Positions 41,183-50,324 of a DNA stretch of 64,000 bases are shown piece by piece (the first letter of the stretch is position 1; each line of letters begins with the position of its first letter). The notes under the pieces were generated by a model. The model made no database searches. It was given only the letters and a program-made list of their open reading frames with translations, and was not told the origin of the DNA. The stretch comes from Denitromonas sp. GTDB taxonomy: Bacteria > Pseudomonadota > Gammaproteobacteria > Burkholderiales > Rhodocyclaceae. The stretch lies in NCBI RefSeq assembly GCF_034676725.1, contig NZ_JAUCBR010000004.1, positions 2,061,501 to 2,125,500 of the forward strand, in the 5' to 3' direction. Made by a program: the position numbers and the translations under genes.

Positions 41183-42505
41183 ATGAAGCTGAAGAAAACA
41201 GTCATTCTCGGCGCCGCCATTGCGGGGCTGCTGGGTTCGTCGATGGCCATCGCAGCCGAGCAGTTCATCGGTCTGCCGAGCTACCGTGTGGGGCCCTACG
41301 CTGCTGGCGGATCCGGGATCTACGGTGGCTGGATCGACTACATGCAGATGATCAACGAGCGCGACGGCGGCATCAACGGCGTCAAGCTGGCGTGGGAAGA
41401 GTGCGAGACCGAGTACAACAACGCCCGCGGCGTCGAGTGCTACGAGCGTCTGAAGGAAAAGGGCGAGACGGGTAACTCGGTGTTCCAGCCGCTGTCGACC
41501 GGTATCACCTACTCGGTGCTCGACAAGGTCGCCAAGGACAAGATCCCGCTGGTGACCATGGGCTACGGCCGCACCGATGCGGCCGATGGCCGTGTGTTCC
41601 CGTACGTCTTCCCGCTGATCACCACCTACTGGTCGCAGGCGACCACGATGGTCAAGTACATCGCCGGCAAGGAAGGCGGCACCGACAAGCTCAAGGGCAA
41701 GAAGATCGCCCTGCTGTATCACGATTCGGCCTACGGCAAGGAGTCGCACGCCGTGCTCGAGAAGATGGCCGAGCGCTATGGCTATGAGCTGACCAAGCTG
41801 GCCGTGGCCCACCCGGGTAACGAGCAGCAGTCGCAGTGGCTGCAGATCCGCCAGTTGCGTCCGGACTGGGTCATCCTGTGGGGCTGGGGCGTGATGAACC
41901 CGACCGCGCTCAAGTCCGCCGCCAAGACCGGCTTCTCGCGCGAGAAGATGGTCGGCGTGTGGTGGTCCGGCGCCGAGGAAGACACCGTGCCGGCCGGTAG
42001 CGCCGCCAAGGGCTTCACCGCCGCAGGCTACAACGTGGCCGGTGCCGACTACCCGGTGATCAAGGACATCGAAACCAATGTCTACGCCAAGGGCAAGGGC
42101 AACATGGAAGACAAGTCCCGCGTCGGTAGCGTCTATTACAACCGCGGCGTGGTGCATGGCCTGATCACCGTCGAGGCGATCCGCAAGGCGCAGGAGAAGT
42201 TCGGCAAGGGCAAGGCCCTGACCGGCGAGCAAGTGCGCTGGGGTTTCGAAAACCTCGACATCGACGACAAGCGCCTGGCCGAACTGGGCGCGACCGGCTT
42301 CCTGCCGCCGCTCAAGACCAGCTGCATGGACCACGAAGGTTCCGGCAAGGTCAAGTACCAGCAGTGGGACGGCAGCAAGTGGAACGTCGTCACCGACTGG
42401 ATCGATGCTGATCGTGAGTTGGTGCGCGGCATGATCGAAGAGTCCGCGGCGGCCTACGCCAAGGAAAAAGGCATCACCCCGCGCGATTGCTCGAAAGAGA
42501 TGTAA
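41183..42505 (+). CDS. ABC transporter periplasmic ligand-binding protein (LivK-type)
   Basis: 440 residues with a signal peptide (Lys2-5, hydrophobic core 10-25, cleavage after 'SSMAIA'). The mature part is a type I periplasmic-binding fold: 'SYRVGPYAAGGSGIYGGWIDYMQMINE' opening, 'GINGVKLAWEECETEYN' strand and 'KKIALLYHDSAYGKE' in the middle. It captures the substrate for LivHMGF. Related proteins in Azoarcus/Thauera genomes sit near CoA-ligase genes. Length is some 60 residues more than E. coli LivK. A hairpin follows it, favouring higher expression of this subunit. Confidence 0.92.
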   Translation: MKLKKTVILGAAIAGLLGSSMAIAAEQFIGLPSYRVGPYAAGGSGIYGGWIDYMQMINERDGGINGVKLAWEECETEYNNARGVECYERLKEKGETGNSVFQPLSTGITYSVLDKVAKDKIPLVTMGYGRTDAADGRVFPYVFPLITTYWSQATTMVKYIAGKEGGTDKLKGKKIALLYHDSAYGKESHAVLEKMAERYGYELTKLAVAHPGNEQQSQWLQIRQLRPDWVILWGWGVMNPTALKSAAKTGFSREKMVGVWWSGAEEDTVPAGSAAKGFTAAGYNVAGADYPVIKDIETNVYAKGKGNMEDKSRVGSVYYNRGVVHGLITVEAIRKAQEKFGKGKALTGEQVRWGFENLDIDDKRLAELGATGFLPPLKTSCMDHEGSGKVKYQQWDGSKWNVVTDWIDADRELVRGMIEESAAAYAKEKGITPRDCSKEM

Positions 42506-42545
42506 TCGCACGGGCACGCACGGCCGCCGCGGCGGCTGTGCGCGG

Positions 42546-42565
42546 CCTTCCCCGACCGGGGAAGG
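42546..42565 (+). other. Hairpin between the binding protein and livF
   Basis: CCTTCCCC (42546-42553) pairs exactly with GGGGAAGG (42558-42565) around GACC. No T-run follows. It probably stabilises the binding-protein mRNA end or reduces read-through into livF. Confidence 0.6.
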
Positions 42566-42653
42566 TCCGCCGAGCGCATCACGGTGTGCTGGGCGGACCC
42601 TCTCTTGAGAAGTTTTGCGGGGGAGGAGGGGACAACACCAAGTCGGCAGAGAC

Positions 42654-43496
42654 ATGACAATGACAACGCAGAACACTGCCGCGGCCACCGAGGCCGCACC
42701 CTACCTCAGCGTCAACAACGTCGAGGTCATTTACGACCACGTCATCCTGGTGCTCAAGGGCGTGTCCCTTGAGGTGCCGAAAGGCAAGATCGTCGCTTTG
42801 CTCGGCGCCAACGGCGCCGGCAAGAGCACTACGCTCAAGTCGATCTCGAACCTGCTGCGTGCCGAGCGCGGCGACGTGACCAAGGGCAACATCGAATTCA
42901 AGGGCGCGCGCATCGACCAGATGACGCCGGCCGACCTGGTCAAGCGGGGCGTCATCCAGGTGATGGAAGGCCGTCACTGCTTCGGCCACCTGACCATCGA
43001 AGAGAACCTGCTCACCGGCGCCTACACCCGGGGTGACGGCAGCGCCGGCATCAAGCGTTCGCTGGACATGGTCTATCAGTACTTCCCGCGCCTCAAGGAG
43101 CGCCGCAGCTCGCAGGCCGGCTACACCTCCGGCGGTGAGCAGCAGATGTGCGCCATTGGCCGCGCCATCATGGCCAACCCCGAGATGGTGCTGCTCGACG
43201 AGCCCTCCATGGGCCTGGCGCCGCAGATCGTCGAAGAGATCTTCGAGATCGTCAAAGACCTGAACAAGAAAGAGAATGTCAGCTTCCTGCTCGCCGAGCA
43301 GAACACCATGGTGGCGCTGCGCTATGCCGACTTCGGCTACATCCTCGAAAACGGCCGCATCGTGATGGAAGGCGAGGCGCAGTACCTGGCCACCAACGAG
43401 GACGTGAAGGAGTTCTACCTCGGCCTGTCCGGCGAAGGGCGCAAGAGCTTCCGCGACGTCAAGCACTATCGCCGTCGCAAGCGCTGGCTGTCCTGA
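42654..43496 (+). CDS. livF: Branched-chain amino acid-type ABC transporter ATPase LivF
   Basis: 280 residues. Walker A is 'GANGAGKST', the signature is 'YTSGGEQQM' and Walker B is 'MVLLDEPSMG'. The N-terminal 25 residues before the first strand and the basic tail 'HYRRRKRWLS' extend it beyond the usual 235-240 residues. Two close ATGs exist (42654, 42660); 42654 is taken, though the strong purine run GGAGGAGG lies about 20 bases upstream. It is the second ATPase of the transporter, set after the binding-protein gene. Confidence 0.92.
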   Translation: MTMTTQNTAAATEAAPYLSVNNVEVIYDHVILVLKGVSLEVPKGKIVALLGANGAGKSTTLKSISNLLRAERGDVTKGNIEFKGARIDQMTPADLVKRGVIQVMEGRHCFGHLTIEENLLTGAYTRGDGSAGIKRSLDMVYQYFPRLKERRSSQAGYTSGGEQQMCAIGRAIMANPEMVLLDEPSMGLAPQIVEEIFEIVKDLNKKENVSFLLAEQNTMVALRYADFGYILENGRIVMEGEAQYLATNEDVKEFYLGLSGEGRKSFRDVKHYRRRKRWLS

Positions 43497-43530
43497 TCCG
43501 CCGCTGCGGGCGCCGTCGGCGACGACGGCC

Positions 43531-43551
43531 GGCCCGGCGTGACGCCGGGCC
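43531..43551 (+). other. 9-bp hairpin between livF and the PaaK-like ligase
   Basis: GGCCCGGCG (43531-43539) pairs perfectly with CGCCGGGCC (43543-43551) around a 3-base loop. No T-run follows, so read-through to the ligase gene is likely. Confidence 0.6.
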
Positions 43552-43576
43552 TGACCAGACTGAACCAAGGAATCCT

Positions 43577-44806
43577 ATGAACTTCTTCGACGCCAGAGAA
43601 CACCGGGACCCCGCCGAACGCGAGCGGGATCTGCTGGCCCGCCTGCCGCAGCAGATCCTGCACGCCAAGACCCGAACGAAGGCGTTCGCGGCCTTGCTCG
43701 GTGCGGTGGACCCGAGCACCATCACCTCGCGCGAGGCACTGGCCACGCTGCCGGTGACCCGCAAGTCCGAACTGCTCGAACTGCAGAAGGCGGCGCGTCC
43801 GTTCGGCGGTTTCTCGGCGGTCAACTGGGGCGCGTCGTGCGCGCGAGTGTTCGCCTCGCCCGGCCCGCTCTACGAGCCGGAGGCGGCCCGCGAAAACTAC
43901 TGGCGCATGGCCCGCGCGCTGTTCGCCGCCGGCTTCCGTGAAGGCGACCTGGTGCACAACACCTTCTCCTATCACATGACCCCGGCCGGTTCGATGATGG
44001 AAACCGGTGCCCATGCGATCGGCTGCACGGTATTCCCCGGCGGCGTCGGGCAGACCGAGCAACAGCTCGCCGCCATGCTCGATCTGCAGCCGGTGGCCTA
44101 TACCGGCACCCCGTCCTTCCTGCGCATCCTGCTCGAAAAGGCGGACGAAGCCGGCATGACGCTCAACCTGAAAAAGGCCTTCGTGTCCGGCGAGGCCTTC
44201 CCGCCGAGCCAGCGCGATGCGCTGGCGGCGCGCGGCATCCATGCCTTCCAGGCCTACGCCACGGCCGATATCGGCCTGATCGCCTATGAAACCCCGGCGC
44301 GCGAAGGCCTGGTGATCGATGAAGACGTGCTCGTCGAAATCGTCCGCCCCGGCACCGGCGACCCGGTGGCCGACGGCGAGGTCGGCGAAGTGGTGGTCAC
44401 CACCTTCAACCCCGACTACCCGCTGATCCGCTTCGGCACCGGCGACCTCTCCGCCGTGCTGCCGGGCGCCAGCCCCTGCGGGCGCACCAACGGCCGCATC
44501 AAGGGCTGGATGGGGCGGGCCGACCAGACCACCAAGGTCAAGGGCATGTTCGTGCACCCCGGACAGGTCGCCGCGGTGGTCAAGCGGCACCCGGAAATCC
44601 AGCGTGCCCGGCTGGTGGTGGATAACCCCGGCCTGACCGACCGCATGACCCTCCAGTGCGAGGCTGCCGCGTCGGAGGCGTTGCAGGCGGAGATCGTCGG
44701 CAGCCTGCGCGAGCTGACCAAGCTGCGTGGCGAGGTGACGTTCTGCGACGCCGGGTCGCTGCCCAACGACGGCAAGGTCATCGACGACATCCGGACCTAC
44801 GAGTAA
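43577..44806 (+). CDS. Phenylacetate-CoA ligase (PaaK) family enzyme
   Basis: 409 residues, close to PaaK (about 430). It has 'ARLPQQILHAKTRTKAFAALL' helices at the start, 'YHMTPAGSMMETGAHAIGCTVFPGG' in the core, 'FVSGEAFPPSQRDAL' and the C-terminal 'MGRADQTTKVKGMFVHPGQV' as in PaaK proteins. The usual glycine-rich ATP loop 'SSGTTG' is replaced by 'ASPGPLYEP', so ATP binding may be altered. It should activate an aryl- or acyl-acid to its CoA ester. Set after livF, it forms with the first ligase a second activation step or a second substrate route. Confidence 0.85.
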   Translation: MNFFDAREHRDPAERERDLLARLPQQILHAKTRTKAFAALLGAVDPSTITSREALATLPVTRKSELLELQKAARPFGGFSAVNWGASCARVFASPGPLYEPEAARENYWRMARALFAAGFREGDLVHNTFSYHMTPAGSMMETGAHAIGCTVFPGGVGQTEQQLAAMLDLQPVAYTGTPSFLRILLEKADEAGMTLNLKKAFVSGEAFPPSQRDALAARGIHAFQAYATADIGLIAYETPAREGLVIDEDVLVEIVRPGTGDPVADGEVGEVVVTTFNPDYPLIRFGTGDLSAVLPGASPCGRTNGRIKGWMGRADQTTKVKGMFVHPGQVAAVVKRHPEIQRARLVVDNPGLTDRMTLQCEAAASEALQAEIVGSLRELTKLRGEVTFCDAGSLPNDGKVIDDIRTYE

Positions 44807-44882
44807 CCCACCCTCGACAGATGCCCCCGCAGCGCACAGGATACCGGCTGACCGTCAGATCCACCCGTTGCGGGAGAAGGGC

Positions 44883-45494
44883 ATGATCAACGACCTGCTC
44901 AAGGGCAACCGCCGTTTTGTCGAAACGGTATTCGAGCGCGAACGGCCATACTTTGCCGAGCTGTCGAAGGCGCAGCACCCGACGGTGCTGTGGATTGGCT
45001 GTTCGGACTCCCGCGTGCCGGTCAACACCATTACCCAGACCCGGCCGGGTGAGATCTTCGTCCATCGCAACGTGGCCAACATCGTCGCCGCCGCCGACTG
45101 GAACCTGTCGGCGGTGCTCGAGTTCTCCATCAACCACCTCAACATCCCCGACATCGTCATCTGCGGGCACTACGGTTGCGGCGGCATCCTCGCGCTCGAC
45201 AACAACAGCGAGCACGACCAGTACGTACCGATCTGGCTCAACAGTGCGCGCGAGGCTGCGCACCGCATCGATAGCCGCTTGCAAACGGGCAGCGAACCGC
45301 TCAGTGCGTTGCAGCGTCACCGACTGATCGTCGAAGAAAACGTCAGCCTGCAGATGGAGCATCTGCTGGCCTACCCCTTCGTGGCCCGCGCCGTGGATGC
45401 CGGCAAGCTCGCCGTCCATGGCTGGGTGTACGACATGGACACCGGCAGCATCAACGTGCAGGCCTCGCGGCCGCGCCGCGCCAGAAACGAGTAA
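44883..45494 (+). CDS. Beta-carbonic anhydrase
   Basis: 203 residues from the ATG at 44883 with GGGAGAAGGG upstream. The zinc ligands are Cys40 (in CSDSR with Asp42 and Arg44), His96 and Cys99 (GHYGCGG). It interconverts CO2 and bicarbonate and should be cytosolic. The gene lies 76 bases after the PaaK-like ligase and three bases before the racemase gene. Bicarbonate supply for a carboxylation step or pH balance are both plausible reasons for the linkage. Confidence 0.93.
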   Translation: MINDLLKGNRRFVETVFERERPYFAELSKAQHPTVLWIGCSDSRVPVNTITQTRPGEIFVHRNVANIVAAADWNLSAVLEFSINHLNIPDIVICGHYGCGGILALDNNSEHDQYVPIWLNSAREAAHRIDSRLQTGSEPLSALQRHRLIVEENVSLQMEHLLAYPFVARAVDAGKLAVHGWVYDMDTGSINVQASRPRRARNE

Positions 45495-45497
45495 GCC

Positions 45498-46637
45498 ATG
45501 ACCGAACGCGCCAAACCGCTCGCCGGACTCACCGTCCTCGACCTCACCCGCCTGCTGCCCGGCCCGCTGGCCACCATGCACCTGGGCGACCTGGGTGCCG
45601 AGGTGATCAAGATCGAAGACCCCGGCGTGGGCGACTACGCTCGCAGCATGGGGGCCATGCATGGCGACACCAGCTACTTCTTCCAGCTGGTCAATCGCAA
45701 CAAGAAGAGCCTGGTGCTCGACCTCAAGGACGCGGCCGACAAGGCCGTGCTACTGGGGCTTGTCGACACTGCCGACATCCTCGTCGAGGGCTTTCGCCCC
45801 GGCGTGATGGCCAAGCTCGGGCTGGACTACGCCACGCTCAGCGCGCGCAACCCGCGTCTGGTCTACGCCAGCATCAGCGGCTACGGCCAGACCGGCCCCT
45901 ACGCCCAGCGCGCCGGGCACGACATCAACTACCTCGGCTACGCCGGCGTGCTCGACCAGATCGGCGCGGCCGGCGGGGCGCCGGCGCTCAGCAACCTGCA
46001 GGTGGCCGATCTGCTCGGCGGCACGCTGACCTCGCTGGTCGGCGTGCTGGCGGCGGTGATCGATGCGCGCGCCAATGGCCGCGGCCGGCAGGTCGACGTG
46101 GCCATGACCGACGCCGCGCTGGCCCATGCGATCTTTCCCATGGCCGAGGTGCTGGCCGAGGGCGAAACCCGCCCGCGCGGCGAGGACCTGCTCACCGGCG
46201 CGGTGCCCTGCTATGGCGTGTATGAGACGCAGGATGGCCGCCACATGGCGGTCGGTGCGCTCGAAGAGAAGTTCTGGCAGCTGACCTGCGACACCCTCGG
46301 CCGCCCTGACCTGAAACCCTATCACCTGGCCCGCGGCGCCGAGGGCGCCTATGCCCGCGCCCAGCTCGAGGCCATCTTCCGCGCGCAGCCGCTGGCGCAC
46401 TGGACGGCCGTGTTCGACGCCGTCGACTGCTGCGTCACCCCGGTGCTGCGCCTGCACGAGAGCCTGCAGCACCCGCAGATCCAGGCCCGCGGCATGGTGG
46501 TCGAGGTCGGCGGCATGCGTCAGTTCGCCCCCCCTTTCGGCCTGAGCGACTACACACTGGGCGAGGCCCGCCCCGCGCCCGCTGCCGATGCCGACGGCGA
46601 GGCGCTTCGCGCCCGCGCCTCCGGGCACGCGCGGTAG
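45498..46637 (+). CDS. Alpha-methylacyl-CoA racemase (CaiB/BaiF superfamily)
   Basis: 379 residues. It belongs to the CoA-transferase III superfamily but has the racemase catalytic set: His141 in 'AGHDINYLGYAG', Asp171 in 'QVADLLGG' and Glu256 in 'AVGALEEKF', with the 30- and 85-residue spacings of mycobacterial AMACR (His126, Asp156, Glu241). It should epimerise 2-methylacyl-CoA thioesters, so branched-chain acids become (2S) for beta-oxidation. It follows the carbonic anhydrase by three bases. This links the cluster to branched or aryl-propionic acids. Confidence 0.88.
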   Translation: MTERAKPLAGLTVLDLTRLLPGPLATMHLGDLGAEVIKIEDPGVGDYARSMGAMHGDTSYFFQLVNRNKKSLVLDLKDAADKAVLLGLVDTADILVEGFRPGVMAKLGLDYATLSARNPRLVYASISGYGQTGPYAQRAGHDINYLGYAGVLDQIGAAGGAPALSNLQVADLLGGTLTSLVGVLAAVIDARANGRGRQVDVAMTDAALAHAIFPMAEVLAEGETRPRGEDLLTGAVPCYGVYETQDGRHMAVGALEEKFWQLTCDTLGRPDLKPYHLARGAEGAYARAQLEAIFRAQPLAHWTAVFDAVDCCVTPVLRLHESLQHPQIQARGMVVEVGGMRQFAPPFGLSDYTLGEARPAPAADADGEALRARASGHAR

Positions 46638-46732
46638 CAGTGCCCGGGCGCGCTGTGCGCTGACAGCGCCGGCGGCAAAAATGTGTTTGTTACTGATGTC
46701 GCCGGCCGCAGGCGGCAGGTATTCTCGCGCTC

Positions 46733-47629
46733 ATGGACACTTTTCTCCTCCTGCTGCCGGATTTTTCGCTGATCCTGCTCGGCACGGCGCTGCGTCGCTA
46801 TGGCGGTTTTGGTGACGGCTTCTGGCCGGGGCTGGAGAGGCTGGTCTACTTCGTGCTGTTCCCGGCGCTGCTGTTCAGCGCGCTGGCCCGTGCGCGGATC
46901 GATTTCGAGACCACGCTGCCGCTGTTTCTGGCCGGTCTGGTGGTGATGCTGGCAGGCTTTGTTCTCGGGCTGGCGGCGCGGCCGTTTGCCGGGCTCTCGT
47001 CCATGGCCTTCGCCTCGCGGGTTCAGTGCGCCTTCCGCTTCAATACCTATATCGGCATGGCCGTGGCCGGCAAGGTGCACGGCGCCGAGGGCATTGCGAC
47101 CATGGGGGTGCTGTGCGGCACCATGGTGCCCTTTGCCAACGTGATGGCGGTGAGCCTGATGGCGCGCCACGGCCAGGGCGGTGTGCTGCGCGAACTGGCG
47201 AAGAACCCGCTGATCCTGGCGACGCTGGCCGGGCTGGCCTTCAATGTGGCCGGTGGCGCCCTGGCGCCGCCGGCGCAGTTCTTTCTGATCCGGCTGGCCG
47301 ATGCCTCGATCGCGCTGGGCCTGCTGGCGGTGGGCGCTGCCTTGCGCTGGGGCCAGGCTGGCGGCCGCTGGGTGGGCTCGGCCTGGATCATGACCGTCAA
47401 GCTGCTGTGCCTGCCGGCGCTGGTGTGGTTTGTCGGCCCCTGGCTGGGGCTGTCTGGTGTGGCGCGTGACGTGGTGGTGATCTTCGCCGCGCTGCCGTCG
47501 GCATCATCGGCCTATATCCTGGCGATGCGCATGGGCGGCGACGGGCCCGGCGTGGCGTGGTTGATCTCGGCCACCACCTTGCTGGCGGTGCCCACGCTCA
47601 CGCTCTGGCTCGGCTGGCTGCGCGGCTGA
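46733..47629 (+). CDS. AEC-family (auxin efflux carrier-like) transporter
   Basis: 298 residues with about ten membrane helices in two five-helix repeats. The family motif 'RLVYFVLFPALLFSAL' is near residue 35, and 'FNTYIGMAVAG' follows later in the first repeat. Bacterial AEC proteins carry malonate, malate or other organic anions. It lies 95 bases after the racemase in the same direction, so it may export or import an acid handled by the same cluster. Substrate is unknown. Confidence 0.85.
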   Translation: MDTFLLLLPDFSLILLGTALRRYGGFGDGFWPGLERLVYFVLFPALLFSALARARIDFETTLPLFLAGLVVMLAGFVLGLAARPFAGLSSMAFASRVQCAFRFNTYIGMAVAGKVHGAEGIATMGVLCGTMVPFANVMAVSLMARHGQGGVLRELAKNPLILATLAGLAFNVAGGALAPPAQFFLIRLADASIALGLLAVGAALRWGQAGGRWVGSAWIMTVKLLCLPALVWFVGPWLGLSGVARDVVVIFAALPSASSAYILAMRMGGDGPGVAWLISATTLLAVPTLTLWLGWLRG

Positions 47630-47641
47630 ACGCCGCAGGCC

Positions 47642-48310
47642 TCACGGGGTTTTCTTGCGGGGCGCGGCGGCCGGCTTCTTGCGCGTCGTGGCCGCGGGTT
47701 TCTTGGTGGCGGCGGCCGGTGCCTTGCGTGGCGCGCTGGCGCCAGCGGCGGCTTTGCCGCGACTGGCGGCAGGTTTCTTTGCCGCGGGTTTGCGCCGGGG
47801 GGCTGCCTCGGCTTCCTGCGCCTGCTCAGCCATCATCTGCCAGGGCCACATGGCGGCGCTGGCCGCCGCGTTGGTGGCCGCCGCGGCGACATCGGCAAAC
47901 GGGTTGGGGCTGCCGTCGGCCGCCGCGGGGGGAACCCCCTCGGACGGGGCGCCCGCCGGGGCCGCCGAGCCGCTCATGGCCTGCAGCCACGACCACAGTG
48001 CCGCGTTGTTGAACGGGCTGGCCTCGGCATCGGTGTCGGCGGCCGCCTCGGGGCCCTTCTGCCGGGTGGCTTCGCCCATGGCCTTGATCGCCGAGAGCGT
48101 GGCGTGCTGCATTTCGAGCCCCTGGATGCTCATCTGCAGCATGTTGAGGTTCATCTTCAGCCAGCCCTCGACGGCTTTCATGTCGGCAATGCGCTTTTCC
48201 AGTTCATCGACATCGAGGGTCGGCGTGACCATGCCGGGGAGCGAGAAGCCCATGTTGTTCCACATGCTGCGCACAAACTCGAGGGGGTCGGACGTGGATT
48301 CGTGGCTCAT
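47642..48310 (-). CDS. phaM: PhaM-like PHB granule-associated protein
   Basis: 222 residues. The N-terminal 85 residues include 'MWNNMGFSLPGMVTPTLDVDELEKRIADM' (residues 17-45), the PhaM/PHB-granule protein signature. The C-terminal 60 residues are Ala-Lys-Pro repeats (AAKKPA, KPAATTRKK), a histone-like DNA-binding tail. In Ralstonia, PhaM activates PHB synthase and ties granules to the nucleoid. It is transcribed opposite to the AEC gene and 12 bases from its end. No other pha gene is in the window. Confidence 0.87.
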   Translation of the reverse strand: MSHESTSDPLEFVRSMWNNMGFSLPGMVTPTLDVDELEKRIADMKAVEGWLKMNLNMLQMSIQGLEMQHATLSAIKAMGEATRQKGPEAAADTDAEASPFNNAALWSWLQAMSGSAAPAGAPSEGVPPAAADGSPNPFADVAAAATNAAASAAMWPWQMMAEQAQEAEAAPRRKPAAKKPAASRGKAAAGASAPRKAPAAATKKPAATTRKKPAAAPRKKTP

Positions 48311-48404
48311 GGCGGGGCTCCGTGGTTGGCTGTCTGAGGCTTGATCTTAGCGGAGCCGGGGGATGAATGCATGGTGCATGGCAGCATCCGCGGCGTGTCG
48401 GGGG

Positions 48405-50324
48405 CTAGTTGGCGATGTCGGCGGGCTCGCTGGCGAGCATGCGTTGCACCAGGGCGCGCAGCTTGGCCGGCCGCACTGGCTTGTGCAGCAGCGGGACGCC
48501 GGCGGCGCGGGCACGGTCGAGCGGGTCGCTGGCGGTGTCGCCGCTGATCAGGATGGCGCGCAACTGGTAGCCGAAGGCGTGGCGCAGGCTGGCGATGACC
48601 TCAAGCCCGGTCAGGTGCTCCTGCAGGCGGTAGTCGGTGATCAGGATGTCCGGCGCCGGGCCGCCGGCGAGCGCGTCGATCAGTGCCGAGGGCATGGCGG
48701 CGGAGGTGACCTCGCAACCCCATGAGCAGAGCAGGCTGTTGAGGCTCTCGAGGGCCAGCGGGTCGTCGTCGAGGATGGCAATCCGCACGTCCTGCAGGCT
48801 GCCCGGCTGACGGTCCGTGGGTGGCAGGGTGGGCGGCGTTTCGGCATCGACCCGGCGTGCGCTGACACCGAACACCGAGCCGCGTCCGGGCGCCGAACGC
48901 AGGCTCAGGCGGTGGTCGAGCAAGTGGGTGAGGCGGCGCACGATGGCCAGGCCAAGGCCCAGCCCCTTGCTGCGGGCGCGCTCGGGGTTGTCGAGCTGGA
49001 CAAACTCTTGAAAGATCAGCTCCTGCGCGTCGGCTTCGATGCCGCGGCCGTTGTCGCGTACCTCGATGCGCAGGGCGTCGCCGTCGGGGCGGCAGGCAAT
49101 CAGGATGCTGCCGTTGTCGGTATAGCGGATGGCGTTGCTGACCAGGTTGGAGAGGATGCGCTCGAACAGCAGCGGGTCGGTGGCGATCCAGTGGCAGCAA
49201 GGGCGCACGCGCAGATGCAGGTGACGTTCTTCGGCCCAGATGTGGAAGTCGTTGGCGATGCGGTCGAGAATCGGTTGCACCGGGGTCGGCTGAATGTTGG
49301 GTTGCAGGGCGCCGGCATCGAGGCGGGAGATGTCGAGCAGGCTGTCGAGCAGGTTCTCCATGGCTTCGGCCGAGGCGGCGATCTGGCGGACCAGGCGGTG
49401 CGTGGCGGGGGGGTGTTCTTTCTCGCTGAGCTCGGCAATGAACAGACCGAGCGCGTGCATGGGCTGGCGCAGGTCGTGGCTGGCGGCAGCCAGGAAGCGG
49501 GATTTGGCGATGTCGGCCCGTTCGGCTTCCTCCTTGCGCGCACGCAACTCGGCGGTGGCTTCGGCAATGCGCCGGGTCATGTCCTCATGGGCGCCCTGCA
49601 GGCGCTCGGCCATGTCATTGACGCCGACGGCCAGGCGCTTGAGGCTGCCCCCGCCGCGCACTTCGACCCGCTCGAGCAGCCGCCCGGCGCCGATGCGCCC
49701 GACCGCTTCGGCGACATTGCGGATCGGCTGGCTCACCCCCTGGCTCATGCGGATGGCCAGCAGCACGCTGCCGGCGAGCACCAGCATGAGCGCCGACAGG
49801 CCGGTCCACATGAGGGTGTCGCGCCGCTCGTCGAGCCGGGTACGGGAGAGGTCGAGAATGACGGTACCCAGTTGCTGGGTGCTGCTGCCTTGCTGGACGT
49901 CGTCGAAGGCGAGGAGGTCGACATCGAGCCGGGTCGGCAGGATGGGCTCGTAGAAGCGCAGCGTCTGGTTGACGCCTTCGTCGTGGGAGCGTTGCACGCT
50001 GCGCAGGGGCAGCTCGCTGGTGATGACGCCGCTGCGCGCGAGCTCGCGACCGGAGGTGTCGCTGATGATGATGCCGCGCACGCCTTCTTCGGCCCGGGCG
50101 CTGTCGAGCAGCCGGCGCAGGTCTTCGCGGTTGTTGGAGAACACGGCGTATTCGGTGGCCGCGGCGATCTGCCGGGCGAAGGCACGCCCGCGGTCGCGAT
50201 AGGCCTCTTCGAGGTCGGTGATGCGCGAATGGGTGTAGTAGGCGGTCATGAAGATCGCCAGCGCGATTGCCGGGACGACGGCCACCAGGATGACCCGGGC
50301 GCGGATACCCCACGACTGCATCAT
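48405..50324 (-). CDS. Hybrid sensor histidine kinase with C-terminal receiver
   Basis: 639 residues. Membrane helices at about 11-30 and 171-191 enclose a periplasmic sensor of about 140 residues. A HAMP-like region (190-245) and a coiled coil lead to the phosphoacceptor His283 in 'ASHDLRQPMH'. The ATPase domain has 'NLVSNAIRYT', 'DNGRGI' and 'GLGLGLAI'. The receiver (about 522-639) has the acidic pair at 529-531 and phospho-acceptor Asp564. Its start overlaps the stop of the periplasmic protein gene, so the two are coupled. The likely output partner is the divergent NarL-type regulator. Confidence 0.93.
   Translation of the reverse strand: MMQSWGIRARVILVAVVPAIALAIFMTAYYTHSRITDLEEAYRDRGRAFARQIAAATEYAVFSNNREDLRRLLDSARAEEGVRGIIISDTSGRELARSGVITSELPLRSVQRSHDEGVNQTLRFYEPILPTRLDVDLLAFDDVQQGSSTQQLGTVILDLSRTRLDERRDTLMWTGLSALMLVLAGSVLLAIRMSQGVSQPIRNVAEAVGRIGAGRLLERVEVRGGGSLKRLAVGVNDMAERLQGAHEDMTRRIAEATAELRARKEEAERADIAKSRFLAAASHDLRQPMHALGLFIAELSEKEHPPATHRLVRQIAASAEAMENLLDSLLDISRLDAGALQPNIQPTPVQPILDRIANDFHIWAEERHLHLRVRPCCHWIATDPLLFERILSNLVSNAIRYTDNGSILIACRPDGDALRIEVRDNGRGIEADAQELIFQEFVQLDNPERARSKGLGLGLAIVRRLTHLLDHRLSLRSAPGRGSVFGVSARRVDAETPPTLPPTDRQPGSLQDVRIAILDDDPLALESLNSLLCSWGCEVTSAAMPSALIDALAGGPAPDILITDYRLQEHLTGLEVIASLRHAFGYQLRAILISGDTASDPLDRARAAGVPLLHKPVRPAKLRALVQRMLASEPADIAN

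Noticed and set aside
47655..48344. A plus-strand Ala/Gly-rich frame opposite phaM
   Set aside because: It arises from the Ala-Lys-Pro repeats of PhaM read backwards.
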